Shown here: one piece after another, positions 1-10,106 of the stretch
Numbering within the stretch: the stretch's first letter is position 1
How the letters are laid out: each line of letters opens with the position of its first letter
Source: UBA10649 sp963842725
Lineage (GTDB): Bacteria; Actinomycetota; Actinomycetes; S36-B12
Length of the DNA: 64,000 nt
Assembly: GCA_963842725.1 (NCBI GenBank)
Contig: CAWJHN010000001.1
Span: 124,001-188,000, forward strand
Reading direction: 5' to 3'
Notes under the pieces: model-generated
Database searches by the model: none
What the model was told of the DNA's origin: nothing
The model's input: only the letters and a program-made list of their open reading frames with translations
Made by a program: the position numbers and the translations under genes

Positions 1-1
1 G

Positions 2-553
2 GGAGCGGACCCGATCCTCGCGTTGGCATCTACCGGGAGCACGTGCCTTCCGCCCGGAACGAATGGTCGCGCCTACCACGTCCAGCCGTTCACGGTCAGC
101 GAGTCCGGCTCCTACGACCTGTCGATCGTGAGCGCTGCAGGCATGCCCGTCGACGCCCTGGACACCATGCATGCGGTGTACGAGAACTCGTTCGATCCGG
201 CCAACTGGACCCTCAACTGCATCGCGTACAACGACGACAACGGCGCCGGCGTCCTGTCCATCACCGCCGACGTGCCGCTCGTTGCCGGCACGCAGTACTT
301 CGTGGTCGTCATGAACGCATGGGTCGGCATGCCGGTCGGCGCGACCTTCAGCGGCGAGATCACCGGCCCAGGGACGATTTCCACGGGTCTTGGAACCGGG
401 TCGGGGACTCCCGTTCCCGAATGGGTCCAGGGCTACGGACGGGGCAGCGCATCCGATGCCTGCCGCGACGGGTGGTCGGCGAGCTGGGCGCTGTGGCCCA
501 ATGACGGCACGGGTGGCTGGGTCTGCACTCGCACCGTCCCGTCATTGGGGTAG
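2..553 (+). CDS. C-terminal part of a secreted or cell-surface protein
   Basis: The reading frame is open from the left edge, so the true start lies outside the window; 183 codons are visible. The first ~115 residues look like an all-beta extracellular domain (alternating small and polar residues, little Lys). The tail has a Trp/Cys-rich motif: WVQGYGR, then C-x3-GW-x2-SWA-x-WP and GTGGWVC near the last 45 residues. From memory this tail recurs on exported actinobacterial proteins, but I cannot name the family. The stop overlaps the convergent comEC stop by 12 bp. Function unknown; export is inferred from composition only because the signal peptide would be outside the window. Confidence 0.7.
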   Translation, partial: GADPILALASTGSTCLPPGTNGRAYHVQPFTVSESGSYDLSIVSAAGMPVDALDTMHAVYENSFDPANWTLNCIAYNDDNGAGVLSITADVPLVAGTQYFVVVMNAWVGMPVGATFSGEITGPGTISTGLGTGSGTPVPEWVQGYGRGSASDACRDGWSASWALWPNDGTGGWVCTRTVPSLG

Positions 554-2953
554 CGCGCCGCCGTGGGCGACCACGACCATCCCTGAGCCCACCGACACGA
601 CCGCGACGTCGCCGTCCCGATCGGTCCGGGCCACCAGTGCGCCGTGAGCCTGCCAGTCGGCGATGGTCTCGGCCGCTGGATGCCCGTACGGGTTGTCGCG
701 ACCCGCGCTGATCAGAGCGACGGGCGCCCGCGCCCAGTTCGTCATGCGCGGGTTCTGGTACCGCGAGCCGTGGTGCGGGACCTTGACCACGTCGAAGGAC
801 AGCGCGCGCAACCGCTCGGAGACGGCGGCCTGGGCCTCGGACTCGATGTCCCCGCACAGCAGCACCGAGCGTCCGCGCACGGTCACCGCGAGCACGAGGC
901 TGGCGTTGTTCGGGATCGATCCGGCGGCGATGATCCGGCGCGGCCACAGCGCCGTCCACGACACGTCGCCCACTGCCCGCACGTCGCCCGCGGTGACAAC
1001 CGTCGGCACGAGGGCCAGATCGGCGAGGGCGCGGTCCACGTCGTCGGCCTGCTCAGGTGGATCGCGAACCGCCGTCACGATCACCTGCGCCACGTCGCGG
1101 CCCCGCGACACCCCGGCGAGGCCGCCGACATGGTCCGCATGGAAGTGCGTCAGGACGATCGCATCGACCGCTGCGACCCCCGCGTCGTCGAGGCAGCCGT
1201 CGACCAGGTCCGGGTCTGGCCCGACGTCGACCACCACCGCCGAGCCCGGTCCCGAACGCAGCAGCAGGGCGTCGCCCTGACCGACGTCGCACATGATCAG
1301 GAACCAGCCGTCGGGCGGCCAGGCGCGGCGATCCGGAGGGGCGATCACCCACAGGCCCAGGACCACCATGGTCAGTACGACGCCCGTCGCCCGCACGGGT
1401 CGCGGGATACCGCGGGGGAACAGGGCAGGAATCCGGCGACGCGCGACCCAGCCCAGGACCAGGACGATCGAGAGTCCGACCGTCCCCCACCAGCCCGACG
1501 GCCATGGCAGGGCGGCGAGCGGGAGTCCGCTGCCGACGTGGGCCACGCCCGCGATCCACGCGGCGGGCCAGGCCGCCAGGTGCGCCAGCACGGCCGCCGC
1601 AGGCGGCCAGGCGGGCGCCAGCAGGGCCGACCCCAGGCCGAGCACCGTGACCGGCGCCACGGCCGGCATCGCCAGCAGGTTCGCGGGCACGGCCACCCAG
1701 CCCACGGCGGCGCCCATGGCGACGAGAAGCGGAAGGGTCGCCAGTTGGGCCGCGAGGGTGAGGGCGGTCGCCGCGAGCACGGCCGGCGGCCAGCGACGCG
1801 TCGCACGCTGCCGGGTCAGCCACGACTCGACCCCCGGGGCCAGCAGGATCAGGCCGGCTGTGGCCAAGGCCGAAAGGGCGAAACCCCAGGACGCCGCCAG
1901 CGCCGGCGACGTGATGACCAGGATCAGGACCGCCGCGGAGAGGACGGATGGACCGGCCCGACGCCCGCCCGAGAGCATGCCGATCAGCACGATGCCGCCC
2001 ATCGCGGCCGCGCGCAGGACGCTGGGCTGCGGCCCCACCAGCACGACGAAGTAGGCGAGCGACACCAAGGCCGCCGCGATGCGCAGCCGAAGCCGCAGCC
2101 GAAGGGCCGCCGCGATGGCCATCACCACCGCTACGACGATGGCCGTGTTGCCGCCGGACACGGCGGTCAAGTGCGACAGACCGCTCGCCCTCATCGCTGC
2201 GTCCAGGGCGGGCGCCTGCAACGACTCGTCTCCCACCGCCAGGCCCGCGACCAGGGCGGCGGCGTCCGGAGGCGTGCCCGCAGCAGCCGTCCGCAGGCCG
2301 GTGCGCATGCCGTGGGCGAGGCGGTCGATCCACGCCGGCCCGTCGAGGATCCGCACGCTCGACGCCCGGCCTCCGACGGACAGGGCGGCCGCCGAGGTCG
2401 ACGGCCAGGGCACCGCGCCCAGGCGCCCGACGAGCTCCACGTGCGTCCCCGGCGGCGGCACGTCCGCTCCCTCGTCGAGCCGGACCAGCAGCGGCAGGGC
2501 GACGTCGATCACGCTCCCCCGCGCGGCGACCTGGTCGGTGGACAGGTGCACCTCGAGCCGCCGCGAGGACTGCCAGAGCGCCGCCCGGGTGGTGACGCGG
2601 GCCACCGGCTCGTCGGAGATCACCCCCCGGACCGTCGCGGTGGCCCGGCTCTCGACCCAGCCCCCGAACGGATCCTGCGTCAGGGCGGCGACGTGCAGGG
2701 CGGCGGCCAGGCCGCCGATGGCCAGGCAGGTGGCGGCCACCAGGATCGGGAGGGCCCCTCGGCGGCCCGTCGCGCGGTGGGCGGCTGCGGCGATCACGGC
2801 TGACGCGACCGCCACCGTGGCGGTGAGGACCGCCACGCGCACGGCCGTGTCATGCCGCTCGTGGAGGGTCCCTACGGCACCCAGGCCCACGGAGGTGGCC
2901 GCTGCCCCGAGCCAGGCCGACCCGGCGGGCACCAGCAGGCGGCCGTCGATCAC
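542..2953 (-). CDS. comEC: ComEC/Rec2 DNA-uptake channel
   Basis: This 803-residue protein is the expected length for ComEC, the inner-membrane channel that takes in single-stranded DNA during natural transformation. The N-terminal third carries the DUF4131-like region, the middle is a run of hydrophobic helices (Competence domain), and the C-terminal ~230 residues form a metallo-beta-lactamase-like domain with the metal motif THFHADHVGG near residue 600. The GTG start overlaps the comEA stop (GTGA), so the two are co-translated. The actinobacterial neighbour holA, usually downstream, is absent; a convergent exported-protein gene sits there instead. The reading frame is intact. Confidence 0.93.
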   Translation of the reverse strand: MIDGRLLVPAGSAWLGAAATSVGLGAVGTLHERHDTAVRVAVLTATVAVASAVIAAAAHRATGRRGALPILVAATCLAIGGLAAALHVAALTQDPFGGWVESRATATVRGVISDEPVARVTTRAALWQSSRRLEVHLSTDQVAARGSVIDVALPLLVRLDEGADVPPPGTHVELVGRLGAVPWPSTSAAALSVGGRASSVRILDGPAWIDRLAHGMRTGLRTAAAGTPPDAAALVAGLAVGDESLQAPALDAAMRASGLSHLTAVSGGNTAIVVAVVMAIAAALRLRLRLRIAAALVSLAYFVVLVGPQPSVLRAAAMGGIVLIGMLSGGRRAGPSVLSAAVLILVITSPALAASWGFALSALATAGLILLAPGVESWLTRQRATRRWPPAVLAATALTLAAQLATLPLLVAMGAAVGWVAVPANLLAMPAVAPVTVLGLGSALLAPAWPPAAAVLAHLAAWPAAWIAGVAHVGSGLPLAALPWPSGWWGTVGLSIVLVLGWVARRRIPALFPRGIPRPVRATGVVLTMVVLGLWVIAPPDRRAWPPDGWFLIMCDVGQGDALLLRSGPGSAVVVDVGPDPDLVDGCLDDAGVAAVDAIVLTHFHADHVGGLAGVSRGRDVAQVIVTAVRDPPEQADDVDRALADLALVPTVVTAGDVRAVGDVSWTALWPRRIIAAGSIPNNASLVLAVTVRGRSVLLCGDIESEAQAAVSERLRALSFDVVKVPHHGSRYQNPRMTNWARAPVALISAGRDNPYGHPAAETIADWQAHGALVARTDRDGDVAVVSVGSGMVVVAHGGALPQ

Positions 2954-3817
2954 ACGCGCACGGCGGGCCGAAGCTGCTCGAGGATCGCGTCGCCGATGCC
3001 CGAGACCTCGCCGAGCTCGTCGACGCTGCGGAAGGGACCGTTGGCCGTACGCCAGGCGATGATCCGCTCGGCCAGCACCGGGCCGACGCCCGGCAGCAGC
3101 TCGAGGGCCTGGGCCGTCGCGCTGTTCAGGTCGACGGGCGGCGCGGCGGCGGTCGGGTCGCCGGCTGGCGGGTGCGGCCACGGGTCCGGACGAGCCGACC
3201 ATGATCTGCTCGCCGTCGACGAGGACGCGCGCGAGGTTGACCGTGTCGGACGCGCGGCGCCGGGTGACGCCTCCCGCCGCGTCGATCGCGTCGGCCACGC
3301 GGGACCCCAGCGGCAGTCGCACCAGCCCGGGCGCGGCCACCTGGCCGGCGACGTGCACCACCACGTCCGGGACCGATGACGAGGTTGCGGGCCCGTCGAC
3401 GATGGGCGTCTGGTCCGAGGACGGCTCGGCGGAGGCGGGCGGCGGCGACGTGCCGGCCACCCCCGTCAGCGCCGCTCCCGTCGCCATCACCGTGGGCGCC
3501 ACGGCCACGGCGCGGGGCCGCCCGCTCCACCACCACCAGCCCACGAGCACCAGGGCCACGGTCAGGAGGACGGCCAGGCCCCGTAGCGCCGAGCCCGTCC
3601 AGGGTCCGAGGACGGGCCGCGGCTCGTCGCGACGATCGTCGCCGTCGGGCACGATCGACTGCCACACGGCACCCGGCTCGGTAGCCTCGCCCGCCTCGCG
3701 TGGTCGCGCGCGCTCGGGAGCGCGCGGCCGCCATTGGGCGGCGAGCTGGTCAAGTCGAGTCGTCGCGGTGGCCGCGAGCCACGTCCCGCCTCCGCGTGAC
3801 CGCCTCCGCACCCCCAT
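2950..3817 (-). CDS. comEA: ComEA DNA receptor, frame broken by one indel
   Basis: ComEA binds double-stranded DNA outside the membrane and hands it to ComEC. In order: a cytoplasmic N-terminus, one membrane helix (ALRGLAVLLTVALVLVGWWW), a Pro/Ser linker, an SLBB-like domain, and a helix-hairpin-helix domain (DLNSATAQALELLPGVGP). The last domain is in a different frame from the rest; the frame changes near 3165-3185, and the total length is one base more than a multiple of three. Read without correction, comEA and comEC look fused, which is an artefact. The ATG at 3817 is chosen because a TAGCGT box lies 7 bp upstream. Confidence 0.85.
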
Positions 3818-3824
3818 GGCCTCG

Positions 3825-3830
3825 ACGCTA
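3825..3830 (-). promoter_or_regulatory. -10 box of a leaderless comEA promoter
   Basis: TAGCGT on the minus strand lies 7 bp before the comEA ATG with no Shine-Dalgarno between, so transcription would start at or next to the start codon. Confidence 0.5.
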
Positions 3831-3910
3831 GGAGGGTCGTTGGCGCGCCCCAACGGCCGAGGGGCGCCCTGTGGACGGCAACCAGGACAGCCCTTGCCTG
3901 TGGATGACGA

Positions 3911-4501
3911 TCAGGCTCGCATCTGGCGCCACGCCTCGCGCAGGTTGCGCTGGTGTCGAACGAGGACCAAGGCGGACAGGGCGATCGCGAACCACATGTC
4001 GGCCTCGTCGATCCAGCCGAGCGCGTGGCCGACCACGCCGCTCACGCCGAGCGTCACCGCGCCCACGGCCGCGCCCAGGCCCACGCGATGCCAGATCGCC
4101 ACGCCGATGCCGAAGGCCACCAGGACGGGGATGGCGAGCAGCGGCTGCACGCCCAGGATCGCGCCCAGCGTGGTGGCCACGCCCTTGCCGCCACGACCCT
4201 TGAGGTACGGCGAGGTGATGTGCCCGAGCACGGCGGCGACGCCGGCGATCTCGCCGGCCGTCTGGCCGACGAAGTACCCGAAGGCCGCTGCCGGGATGAA
4301 GCCCTTGGCGACGTCGAGGATGCCGACGAAGACTCCCCAGCGCGGTCCGAGCGCCCGGCCGACGTTGGTGGCGCCCGGATTGCCGGACCCGGTGCCGCGC
4401 AGGTCGACGCCCAGCAGCCGTGCCACGATCGCGGCCGGGTTCACCGAGCCGAGGGCGTATCCGGCGACCGCGGCTACGGCCCACCACACAGCAGCGGGCA
4501 T
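3911..4501 (-). CDS. plsY: Glycerol-3-phosphate acyltransferase PlsY
   Basis: PlsY transfers the acyl group of acyl-phosphate to glycerol-3-phosphate, the first step of phospholipid synthesis. The 196 residues match the family length and contain the signatures GSGNPGATNVGR (residues ~36-47) and GRGGKGVATT, with about five hydrophobic membrane segments. The ATG at 4501 follows the degV stop by 2 bp, giving a degV-plsY unit; pairing an acyltransferase with a fatty-acid-binding protein makes metabolic sense. An in-frame extension upstream overlaps degV and is Arg-rich, so it was rejected. Confidence 0.92.
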   Translation of the reverse strand: MPAAVWWAVAAVAGYALGSVNPAAIVARLLGVDLRGTGSGNPGATNVGRALGPRWGVFVGILDVAKGFIPAAAFGYFVGQTAGEIAGVAAVLGHITSPYLKGRGGKGVATTLGAILGVQPLLAIPVLVAFGIGVAIWHRVGLGAAVGAVTLGVSGVVGHALGWIDEADMWFAIALSALVLVRHQRNLREAWRQMRA

Positions 4502-4503
4502 GC

Positions 4504-5382
4504 CTACGCCCCAGCCGCGCCGGCCGCAGGGACCGGCAGCCGCGGGGACACCACCACCGACACCATGCCCGGTCCGACGTGGGCGCCCACCACACCGCCT
4601 ACGGGGCACTCGACCACGGTCGCCCTCGGCAGGCGGGCGCGAAGCCGCTCGGCGAGCGCGGCCGCCCGCTCGGCGGACGCCAGGTGCTGAACCGCGATGT
4701 CAACGTCGAGGTCGTCCGCGGCGAGTGCCGCGAGCTCCTCGAGCCGGGCGAGCGCGCGGCCCGAGGTGCGCACCTGCTCCAGCGCGCCGACGTGGCCGTC
4801 GACCACGCTCAGCAGCGGCTTGACCTGCAGTGCCTGGCCGACCGCTGCGCGCGCCGCACTGATGCGACCGCCGCGCCGCAGGTATTCCAGGGTGTCGACG
4901 TAGAAGTAGGTGGACGAGGCGAGGGCCTGCCGCTCGATGACCGACGCCACCTCGTCGGCCGTCGCCCCCTCGCGGGCGGACCGCGCGCCGGCCACGGCCG
5001 CGAAGCCCAGTCCCATCGCGATGGTGCGGCTGTCGACGACCCGGACCGGCACCTCGCACTCCTTCGCCGCCAGGAGGGCCGACTCGTGGGTGGCGGACAT
5101 CGCCGCGGACAGCGTCACGACGACGATCTCGGTCGCCCCGCCCTCGATGGCCGACTGGTACGCCTGGGCGAACCGCATGGGCGACGGCCTCGACGTGGTC
5201 ACCGGATGCCAGGCCGACAGGGCGTCGGCCACCCGCTGCGCCTGCGCGTCCTCGGTCTCGTCGAATGCCTGGCCGCTCACGATGACCTGCACCGGCACGA
5301 TCCCGATGCCGTACTGCGCCGCCCAGCCCGAGGGCAGGTAGCAGGTCGAGTCCGCCACGACGGCGACCTTCGGGCTCGGCAT
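4504..5382 (-). CDS. DegV family fatty-acid-binding protein
   Basis: DegV (FakB-like) proteins hold a fatty acid for phosphorylation by a fatty-acid kinase. This 292-residue protein starts PKVAVVADSTCYLP, the family's N-terminal motif, and has TSRPSP (residues ~65-70), the usual lipid head-group loop, and VVDSRT further on. It lies directly upstream of plsY. The start at 5382 is preceded by TAGGGT, whose first three bases are also the stop codon of the upstream glycosylase gene. No FakA kinase gene is seen in the window. Confidence 0.9.
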   Translation of the reverse strand: MPSPKVAVVADSTCYLPSGWAAQYGIGIVPVQVIVSGQAFDETEDAQAQRVADALSAWHPVTTSRPSPMRFAQAYQSAIEGGATEIVVVTLSAAMSATHESALLAAKECEVPVRVVDSRTIAMGLGFAAVAGARSAREGATADEVASVIERQALASSTYFYVDTLEYLRRGGRISAARAAVGQALQVKPLLSVVDGHVGALEQVRTSGRALARLEELAALAADDLDVDIAVQHLASAERAAALAERLRARLPRATVVECPVGGVVGAHVGPGMVSVVVSPRLPVPAAGAAGA

Positions 5383-5389
5383 GGACACG

Positions 5390-5395
5390 ACCCTA
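5390..5395 (-). promoter_or_regulatory. -10 box of a leaderless degV promoter
   Basis: TAGGGT lies 7 bp before the degV ATG on the minus strand. It contains the TAG stop of the preceding gene, so degV-plsY may be transcribed on their own despite sitting behind leuS. Confidence 0.45.
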
Positions 5396-6661
5396 GCCGT
5401 CGGAACCGAGCTCGCGGTCCAGTGCGCGGGCCGCCGACGGCGGGACGACGTCGCCCACGGAGACGCCGTCGCAGCCGACCCAGCGTGCGGCCTCGCGCAG
5501 CGCGACGGCCGTGCCGTGCACCGCACTCGCGGACGGGTGTCCGTCGCGCCGCAGCTCCGCTTCCTCGAACGTGACGCGCTTCGCCAGGAGTGTCTTCCCG
5601 TCCCGCTTGGGGTCGACCCGTGCGACCAGGCGGCCCTGGTGCAGGACCGGCATCGCGAAGTAGCCGTGCACGCGCTTGTGCTCGGGGGTGTAGGCCTCGA
5701 GCCGATGCGTCATGCCGAACAGTCGCTCCGTCCGCGGGCGGTGCCAGACCAGGGAGTCGAACGGCGACAGCAGTGTGGTGCGGACGGTAGCGCGGGGGCT
5801 CGAGTCGAGCCAGTCCAGCGACTCCTGGGTCGCCCAGGCCTTCTGCTTCCAGCCGTCGACGGTGACGGGCACCAGTCCGACGTCGGCGGCGTGCCGCTCG
5901 ACGTCGGCTCGACGGATCCGGTGCACGTCCGAGATGTCGTCTGCCGTGCCGACTCCCATGACGCGGGCAGACTGCCGCACCAACTCGCGGACGCATTCCT
6001 CGTCTGACGGCCCGATGACGCCGTCGACCTCCGTCCAGTCGGGGGCCAGTCGCAGGTGCTCTGGCACGGCCCGCTCGGCCAGGTCGTATTCGCGCCGCCA
6101 GCCGACGCGCCTGGTCACCACGACCGTGCCGATGTCAAGCAGCCACTCGATGGCGATCTTCGCGTCCGACCAGTCCCACCACTGGCCGCCGCGCTTCGCG
6201 CCGCCGATGTGCGTGGTGTTGAGGGGACCCTCGGATCGGAGCTGGGCGAGCACCTCGTCCACCGCCTGGGGCGTGTGCTCGTGCCACCGGATCCCTCGAC
6301 GCACGTAGTGCCGGCGCCGCGCCGCGAAGACCGGCCAGGACGACATCGGCAGGAGGCAGGCGGCGTGCGACCAGTACTCGTAGCTGGCCGACCCTCCCCA
6401 GTAGGCACGGTCGACGGCCTCTCGGCCGATCGCACCGAGGCGCGCGTAGGCGACGAGCTCATGCGAGCGCGCGAGGACCGAGATGGTGTCGAGCTGGACG
6501 GCTCCGAGGTGCTCGAGCATGCTGCCGACCAGTCGGGCGCGCGACGCCCCGCCGAGCCGCTGGGCCCGCGACGGGCTCACGCCGTCGATCGGCTCGACGA
6601 AGCCCTGGCACCACAACGCGACCAGGCGCGCCTGGTCCGCCGTCAGCGAGATGCCCGGCAC
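5393..6661 (-). CDS. YcaQ/AlkX-type DNA glycosylase (HTH_42 family)
   Basis: The 422-residue protein belongs to the winged-helix family HTH_42 (PF06224), which includes E. coli YcaQ (AlkX) and streptomycete AlkZ, glycosylases that release alkylated bases and open interstrand crosslinks. The catalytic-type motif QLDTISVLARSHE is at residues ~56-68; the Q-hydrophobic-D form resembles the YcaQ rather than the AlkZ (QxQ) branch. The GTG start directly follows the leuS stop (TAGGTG), with no good ribosome-binding site, so translation is probably coupled to leuS. Length is normal and the frame is intact. Confidence 0.87.
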   Translation of the reverse strand: MPGISLTADQARLVALWCQGFVEPIDGVSPSRAQRLGGASRARLVGSMLEHLGAVQLDTISVLARSHELVAYARLGAIGREAVDRAYWGGSASYEYWSHAACLLPMSSWPVFAARRRHYVRRGIRWHEHTPQAVDEVLAQLRSEGPLNTTHIGGAKRGGQWWDWSDAKIAIEWLLDIGTVVVTRRVGWRREYDLAERAVPEHLRLAPDWTEVDGVIGPSDEECVRELVRQSARVMGVGTADDISDVHRIRRADVERHAADVGLVPVTVDGWKQKAWATQESLDWLDSSPRATVRTTLLSPFDSLVWHRPRTERLFGMTHRLEAYTPEHKRVHGYFAMPVLHQGRLVARVDPKRDGKTLLAKRVTFEEAELRRDGHPSASAVHGTAVALREAARWVGCDGVSVGDVVPPSAARALDRELGSDG

Positions 6662-9140
6662 CTACTGCGGTACCACGTTGACGAGCTTGGGCGCGCGCAC
6701 GATGACCGTGCGGATGGCGCGACCGTCGAGGGCCTTGATCAGGCCGGGAGCGGCCAGGGCGAGCTCGCGCAGCTCGTCGTCGGTGATCGACGGCGGGACC
6801 TCGAGGCGCTCGCGCACCTTGCCGGCGACCTGGACGATGCAGGTGACGGACTCCTCCACCAGCAGGTCCGGGTCGACCTCCGGCCAGCCGGCGAGCGCGA
6901 CGGACGGCTGGTGGCCGAGACGGCACCACATGTCCTCGGCGGTGTAGGGCGCGACGAGCGACAGCATGATCGCCACCGCCTCCGCGGCCTCGCGGACGGC
7001 CGGGTCCGCCGGACCGCAGCCCGAGTCGATCGCCTTGCGCGTGACGTTGACCAGTTCCATCGCACGGGCGACGGCGACGTTGAACCGCATCGACTCGATC
7101 GACATCGAGGCCTCGCTCACCGCCCGGTGCGTGGCCTTGCGTAGTTCGAGGTCGCCCGGCCGTCACGTCGACGCCGGGATCGCTCGTGACGTCTCCCGAG
7201 AGCCGCCACGCACGCGCGAGGAACTTCTTCGATCCCGAGGGCGACACCTCCGCCCAGTCGATGTCGTCCTCGGGCGGACCCGCGAAGACCATGGTCAGCC
7301 GGATGGCGTCCACTCCGTTGACCGCCAGCTCGTCGGACAGCCGCACCAGGTTGCCGCGCGACTTGCTCATCGCGGATCCGTCCATGACGACCATGCCCTG
7401 GTTGAGCAGCCGGGTGAAGGGCTCGGTGAAGTCGAGCATCCCCATGTCGTGCAGCACCTTGGTGAAGAAGCGCGAGTACAGCAGGTGCAGGATCGCGTGG
7501 GTCACGCCGCCCACGTACTGGTCGACCGGCAGCCACTCGCGCACCTTGTCGGGGTCGAAGGCGGCCTCCGCGTTCTTCGGATCGGCGTAGCGCAGGTAGT
7601 ACCAGGACGAGTCGACGAACGTGTCCATGGTGTCGGTGTCGCGCAGCGCGGCACCTCCGCAGGACGGACAGGCGGTGTGCACCCAGTCGGTCGCCGCGCC
7701 GAGCGGTGACGTCCCCTTGGGCTTGAGGTCCAGTCCCTCCGCCGGCGGCAGCGTGACCGGCAGCTGGTCGTCGGGAACAGGGACCTCACCGCAGTCCGAG
7801 CAGTGCACGATGGGGATCGGCGTGCCCCAGTAGCGCTGGCGCGAGATCAGCCAGTCGCGCAGGCGGTAGTTGGTGGCCGGCCTGCCGGTGCCGCGCTCCT
7901 CCAGCACCGTGGTGATCGCGGCGATGGCGTCGACCTTGTCCAGGCCGTCGAGGGGGCCCGAGTTGACGTGCGGTCCGTCGTCGGCGGTCGCGACGCCGGT
8001 GACCGCGGGATCCTCGCCCGCCGCGACGACGACGCGCACGTCGAGACCGAAGGCTCGGGCGAAGTCGAGGTCACGCTGGTCGTGGGCCGGCACGGCCATG
8101 ATCGCCCCGGTGCCGTAGTCGGACAGCACGTAGTCGGACGCCCAGACGGGGATGCGCTCGCCGTTGACCGGGTTGACGGCATACCGCTGCAGGAAGACGC
8201 CCGTCTTGGCCCGCGACGAGTCCATCCGGTCCATCTCGGACTCGTGCTTCACGCGCTCGACATAGTCCAGGAACTCGGCCTCCGCGGACGTGCCCTGCGC
8301 GAGCTCGGCGGCCAGGTCGGAGTCCGCCGCCACCACGAAGAACGTCGCTCCGTACAGGGTGTCCGGCCGGGTCGTGTACACGGTCACGGGCTCGTCGCGG
8401 CCCTCGATCGCGAACTGGACCTCGGCTCCCTGGGACCGTCCGATCCAGTTCTTCTGCATGAGCAGGACCTTGTCGGGCCACTGTCCCTGCAGCTGCTCCA
8501 TGTCGTCGATCAGCCGGTCCGCGTAGTCGGTGATGCGCAGGTACCACTGCGTCAGCTTCTTCTTCGTGACCGGGGTGTCGCACCGCTCGCAGAGTCCGCC
8601 GACGACCTGCTCGTTCGCCAGGACGGTCTGGTCGTTGGGGCACCAGTTGACGGCGCTGTCCTTGCGGTACGCCAGGCCCCGCTCGTACATGCGCAGGAAG
8701 AACCACTGGTTCCACCGGTAGTACTCGGGGTCGCACGTGTTGAACACGCGGTCCCAGTCGAAGGAGCAGGCGAAGCGGCGCATCGACGACAGGCCCTGCG
8801 CGATGTTCGCGTAGGTCCACTCCCCCGGATCGACGCCCCGCTTGATGGCGGCGTTCTCGGCGGGCAGCCCGAAGGCGTCCCAGCCGATCGGGTGCATGAC
8901 GTTGAAGCCCCTCTGGACCCAGTAGCGCGCGATGACGTCGCCGAGGGCATAGGCCTCGGCGTGGCCCATGTGCAGGTCGCCCGAGGGGTACGGGAACATG
9001 TCGAGGACGTACTTCTTCGGCCGGTCGTCGTCCGGGCGGCCGGACCGGAACGGGGCGATCTCGTCCCAGACCGGGAGCCACCGCTCCTGGATCGCCGCGG
9101 TGTCGTAGGCCTCGCGGACGTCTTCCGCACTCTCAGTCAT
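6662..9140 (-). CDS. leuS: Leucyl-tRNA synthetase, one-base frameshift
   Basis: LeuRS charges tRNA-Leu. Visible are the HMGH signature (residues ~57-60, PYPSGDLHMGH), the CP1 editing domain in the middle, a SAMSKSRGN KMSKS-type loop (~residue 590), and a C-terminal anticodon-binding domain. The last part (from ~7150 leftwards, containing EASMSIESMRFNVAVARAME) is in another frame. The change falls on the CCC at 7155-7157: removing one C restores ...GDLELRKATHR... The total length is 3n+1, as expected for one extra base. leuS is essential, so this is almost certainly a sequence error. Corrected length ~825 residues. Confidence 0.93.
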
Positions 9141-9196
9141 CGCCGTGTCTCGCCGTTCTGCTTGGGGTGAGCAGCAACTCTACCGAGGCGCCGGAC

Positions 9197-9202
9197 TAGC
9201 CT
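9197..9202 (+). promoter_or_regulatory. -10 box of the leaderless EamA-transporter promoter
   Basis: TAGCCT lies 8 bp before the GTG start at 9211. No Shine-Dalgarno is visible in the 70 bp between this gene and divergent leuS. Confidence 0.45.
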
Positions 9203-9210
9203 TTCCCATC

Positions 9211-10090
9211 GTGTCCCGACGCGGCTGGATCCTCTTCGCGTCCCTGGGCATCATCTGGGGCCTGCCCTACCTGCTGATCAAGGTGGGCGTGACGTCGCCT
9301 GTCGACGCCCATGGTCGTGTTCGGGCGGCTTGCCGTGGCCGCTGCCGTGCTCGTGCCGATCGCGATGGCGACGCGGCAGTTCTCGCAGCTGCGCGGCCAC
9401 TGGAGGTGGGTCCTCGCCTTCGCGCTGGTGGAGATGACGTTCACCTGGTGGGCCCTCACCTGGGCGGAGGAGCGCATCTCGAGCTCGACGGCCGGGCTCT
9501 TCATCGCCACCGTGCCGCTCGTGACCGCGCTGCTGGCCCGTCGATTCGGCCTCGACGACCGCCTGACCGGCACGCGCCTGGTGGGGCTGGGCATCGGCTT
9601 CGTGGGCGTCGGCGCCCTCGTCGGACTCGACGTGACGGGCGGCGACCTGCTGGCCGTGGCCGCCCTCGTCGTCACCGTGGTCGGCTACTCGGTCGGCCCG
9701 ATCATCGTCGACCGTCGGCTCTCCGACGTGCCCAGCCTGGCTGTCATCGCCGCTTCGCTGACGATCAACGCGGTGATCTACGCGCCCTTCGCCTGGCTCA
9801 CCCGGCCCACCGAGCCGGTCCCCGCGCAGGCGTGGCTCTCGGTGCTGCTGCTCGGCGTGCTGTGCACCGCGATCGCCTTCATCGTGTTCTTCGCGCTGAT
9901 CGCCGAGGTGGGCCCGTCGCGGACGACCCTGATCACGTACGTCAACCCCGCCGTCGCCGTGATCCTCGGGATCGTGGTCCTCGGCGAGCCGCTCACGCTC
10001 GGGCTGGCCATCGGCTTCCCGCTCGTGCTGCTCGGCTCCTGGCTCGCGACCCGCACGGCACCCGCGATCGAGTCCGAGCCGCACGCCTGA
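9211..10090 (+). CDS. EamA/DMT-superfamily transporter, one-base frameshift
   Basis: This is a ten-helix drug/metabolite transporter-type permease; the substrate is unknown. The first helix (RGWILFASLGIIWGLPYLLI) reads from the GTG at 9211, and helices 2-10 are in another frame, from around PMVVFGRLAVAA onward. Dropping one C at about 9299-9301 joins them as VTSLSTPMVVFGRL; total length is 3n+1. Two EamA repeats are recognisable, the second ending YVNPAVAVILGIVVLGEPLT, a typical EamA C-terminal signature. Corrected length ~292 residues. It is divergent from leuS and convergent with the protease gene. Confidence 0.85.
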
Positions 10091-10106
10091 CCCCGGCGCC
10101 GGTTCG

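Noticed and set aside
644..2803. Long open frame on the plus strand opposite comEC, Arg/Pro/Gly-rich
   Set aside because: Antisense shadow of comEC; composition is typical of a high-GC wrong frame and no family is visible.
542..3853. Apparent ComEA-ComEC fusion protein
   Set aside because: The fusion exists only because of a one-base shift near 3175; in the correct frame comEA stops at 2950, four bases into comEC.
7150..7160. Programmed frameshift in leuS
   Set aside because: No slippery heptamer with a downstream structure is evident, and the extra base is in a CCC run as in other broken genes here; a sequence error is simpler.
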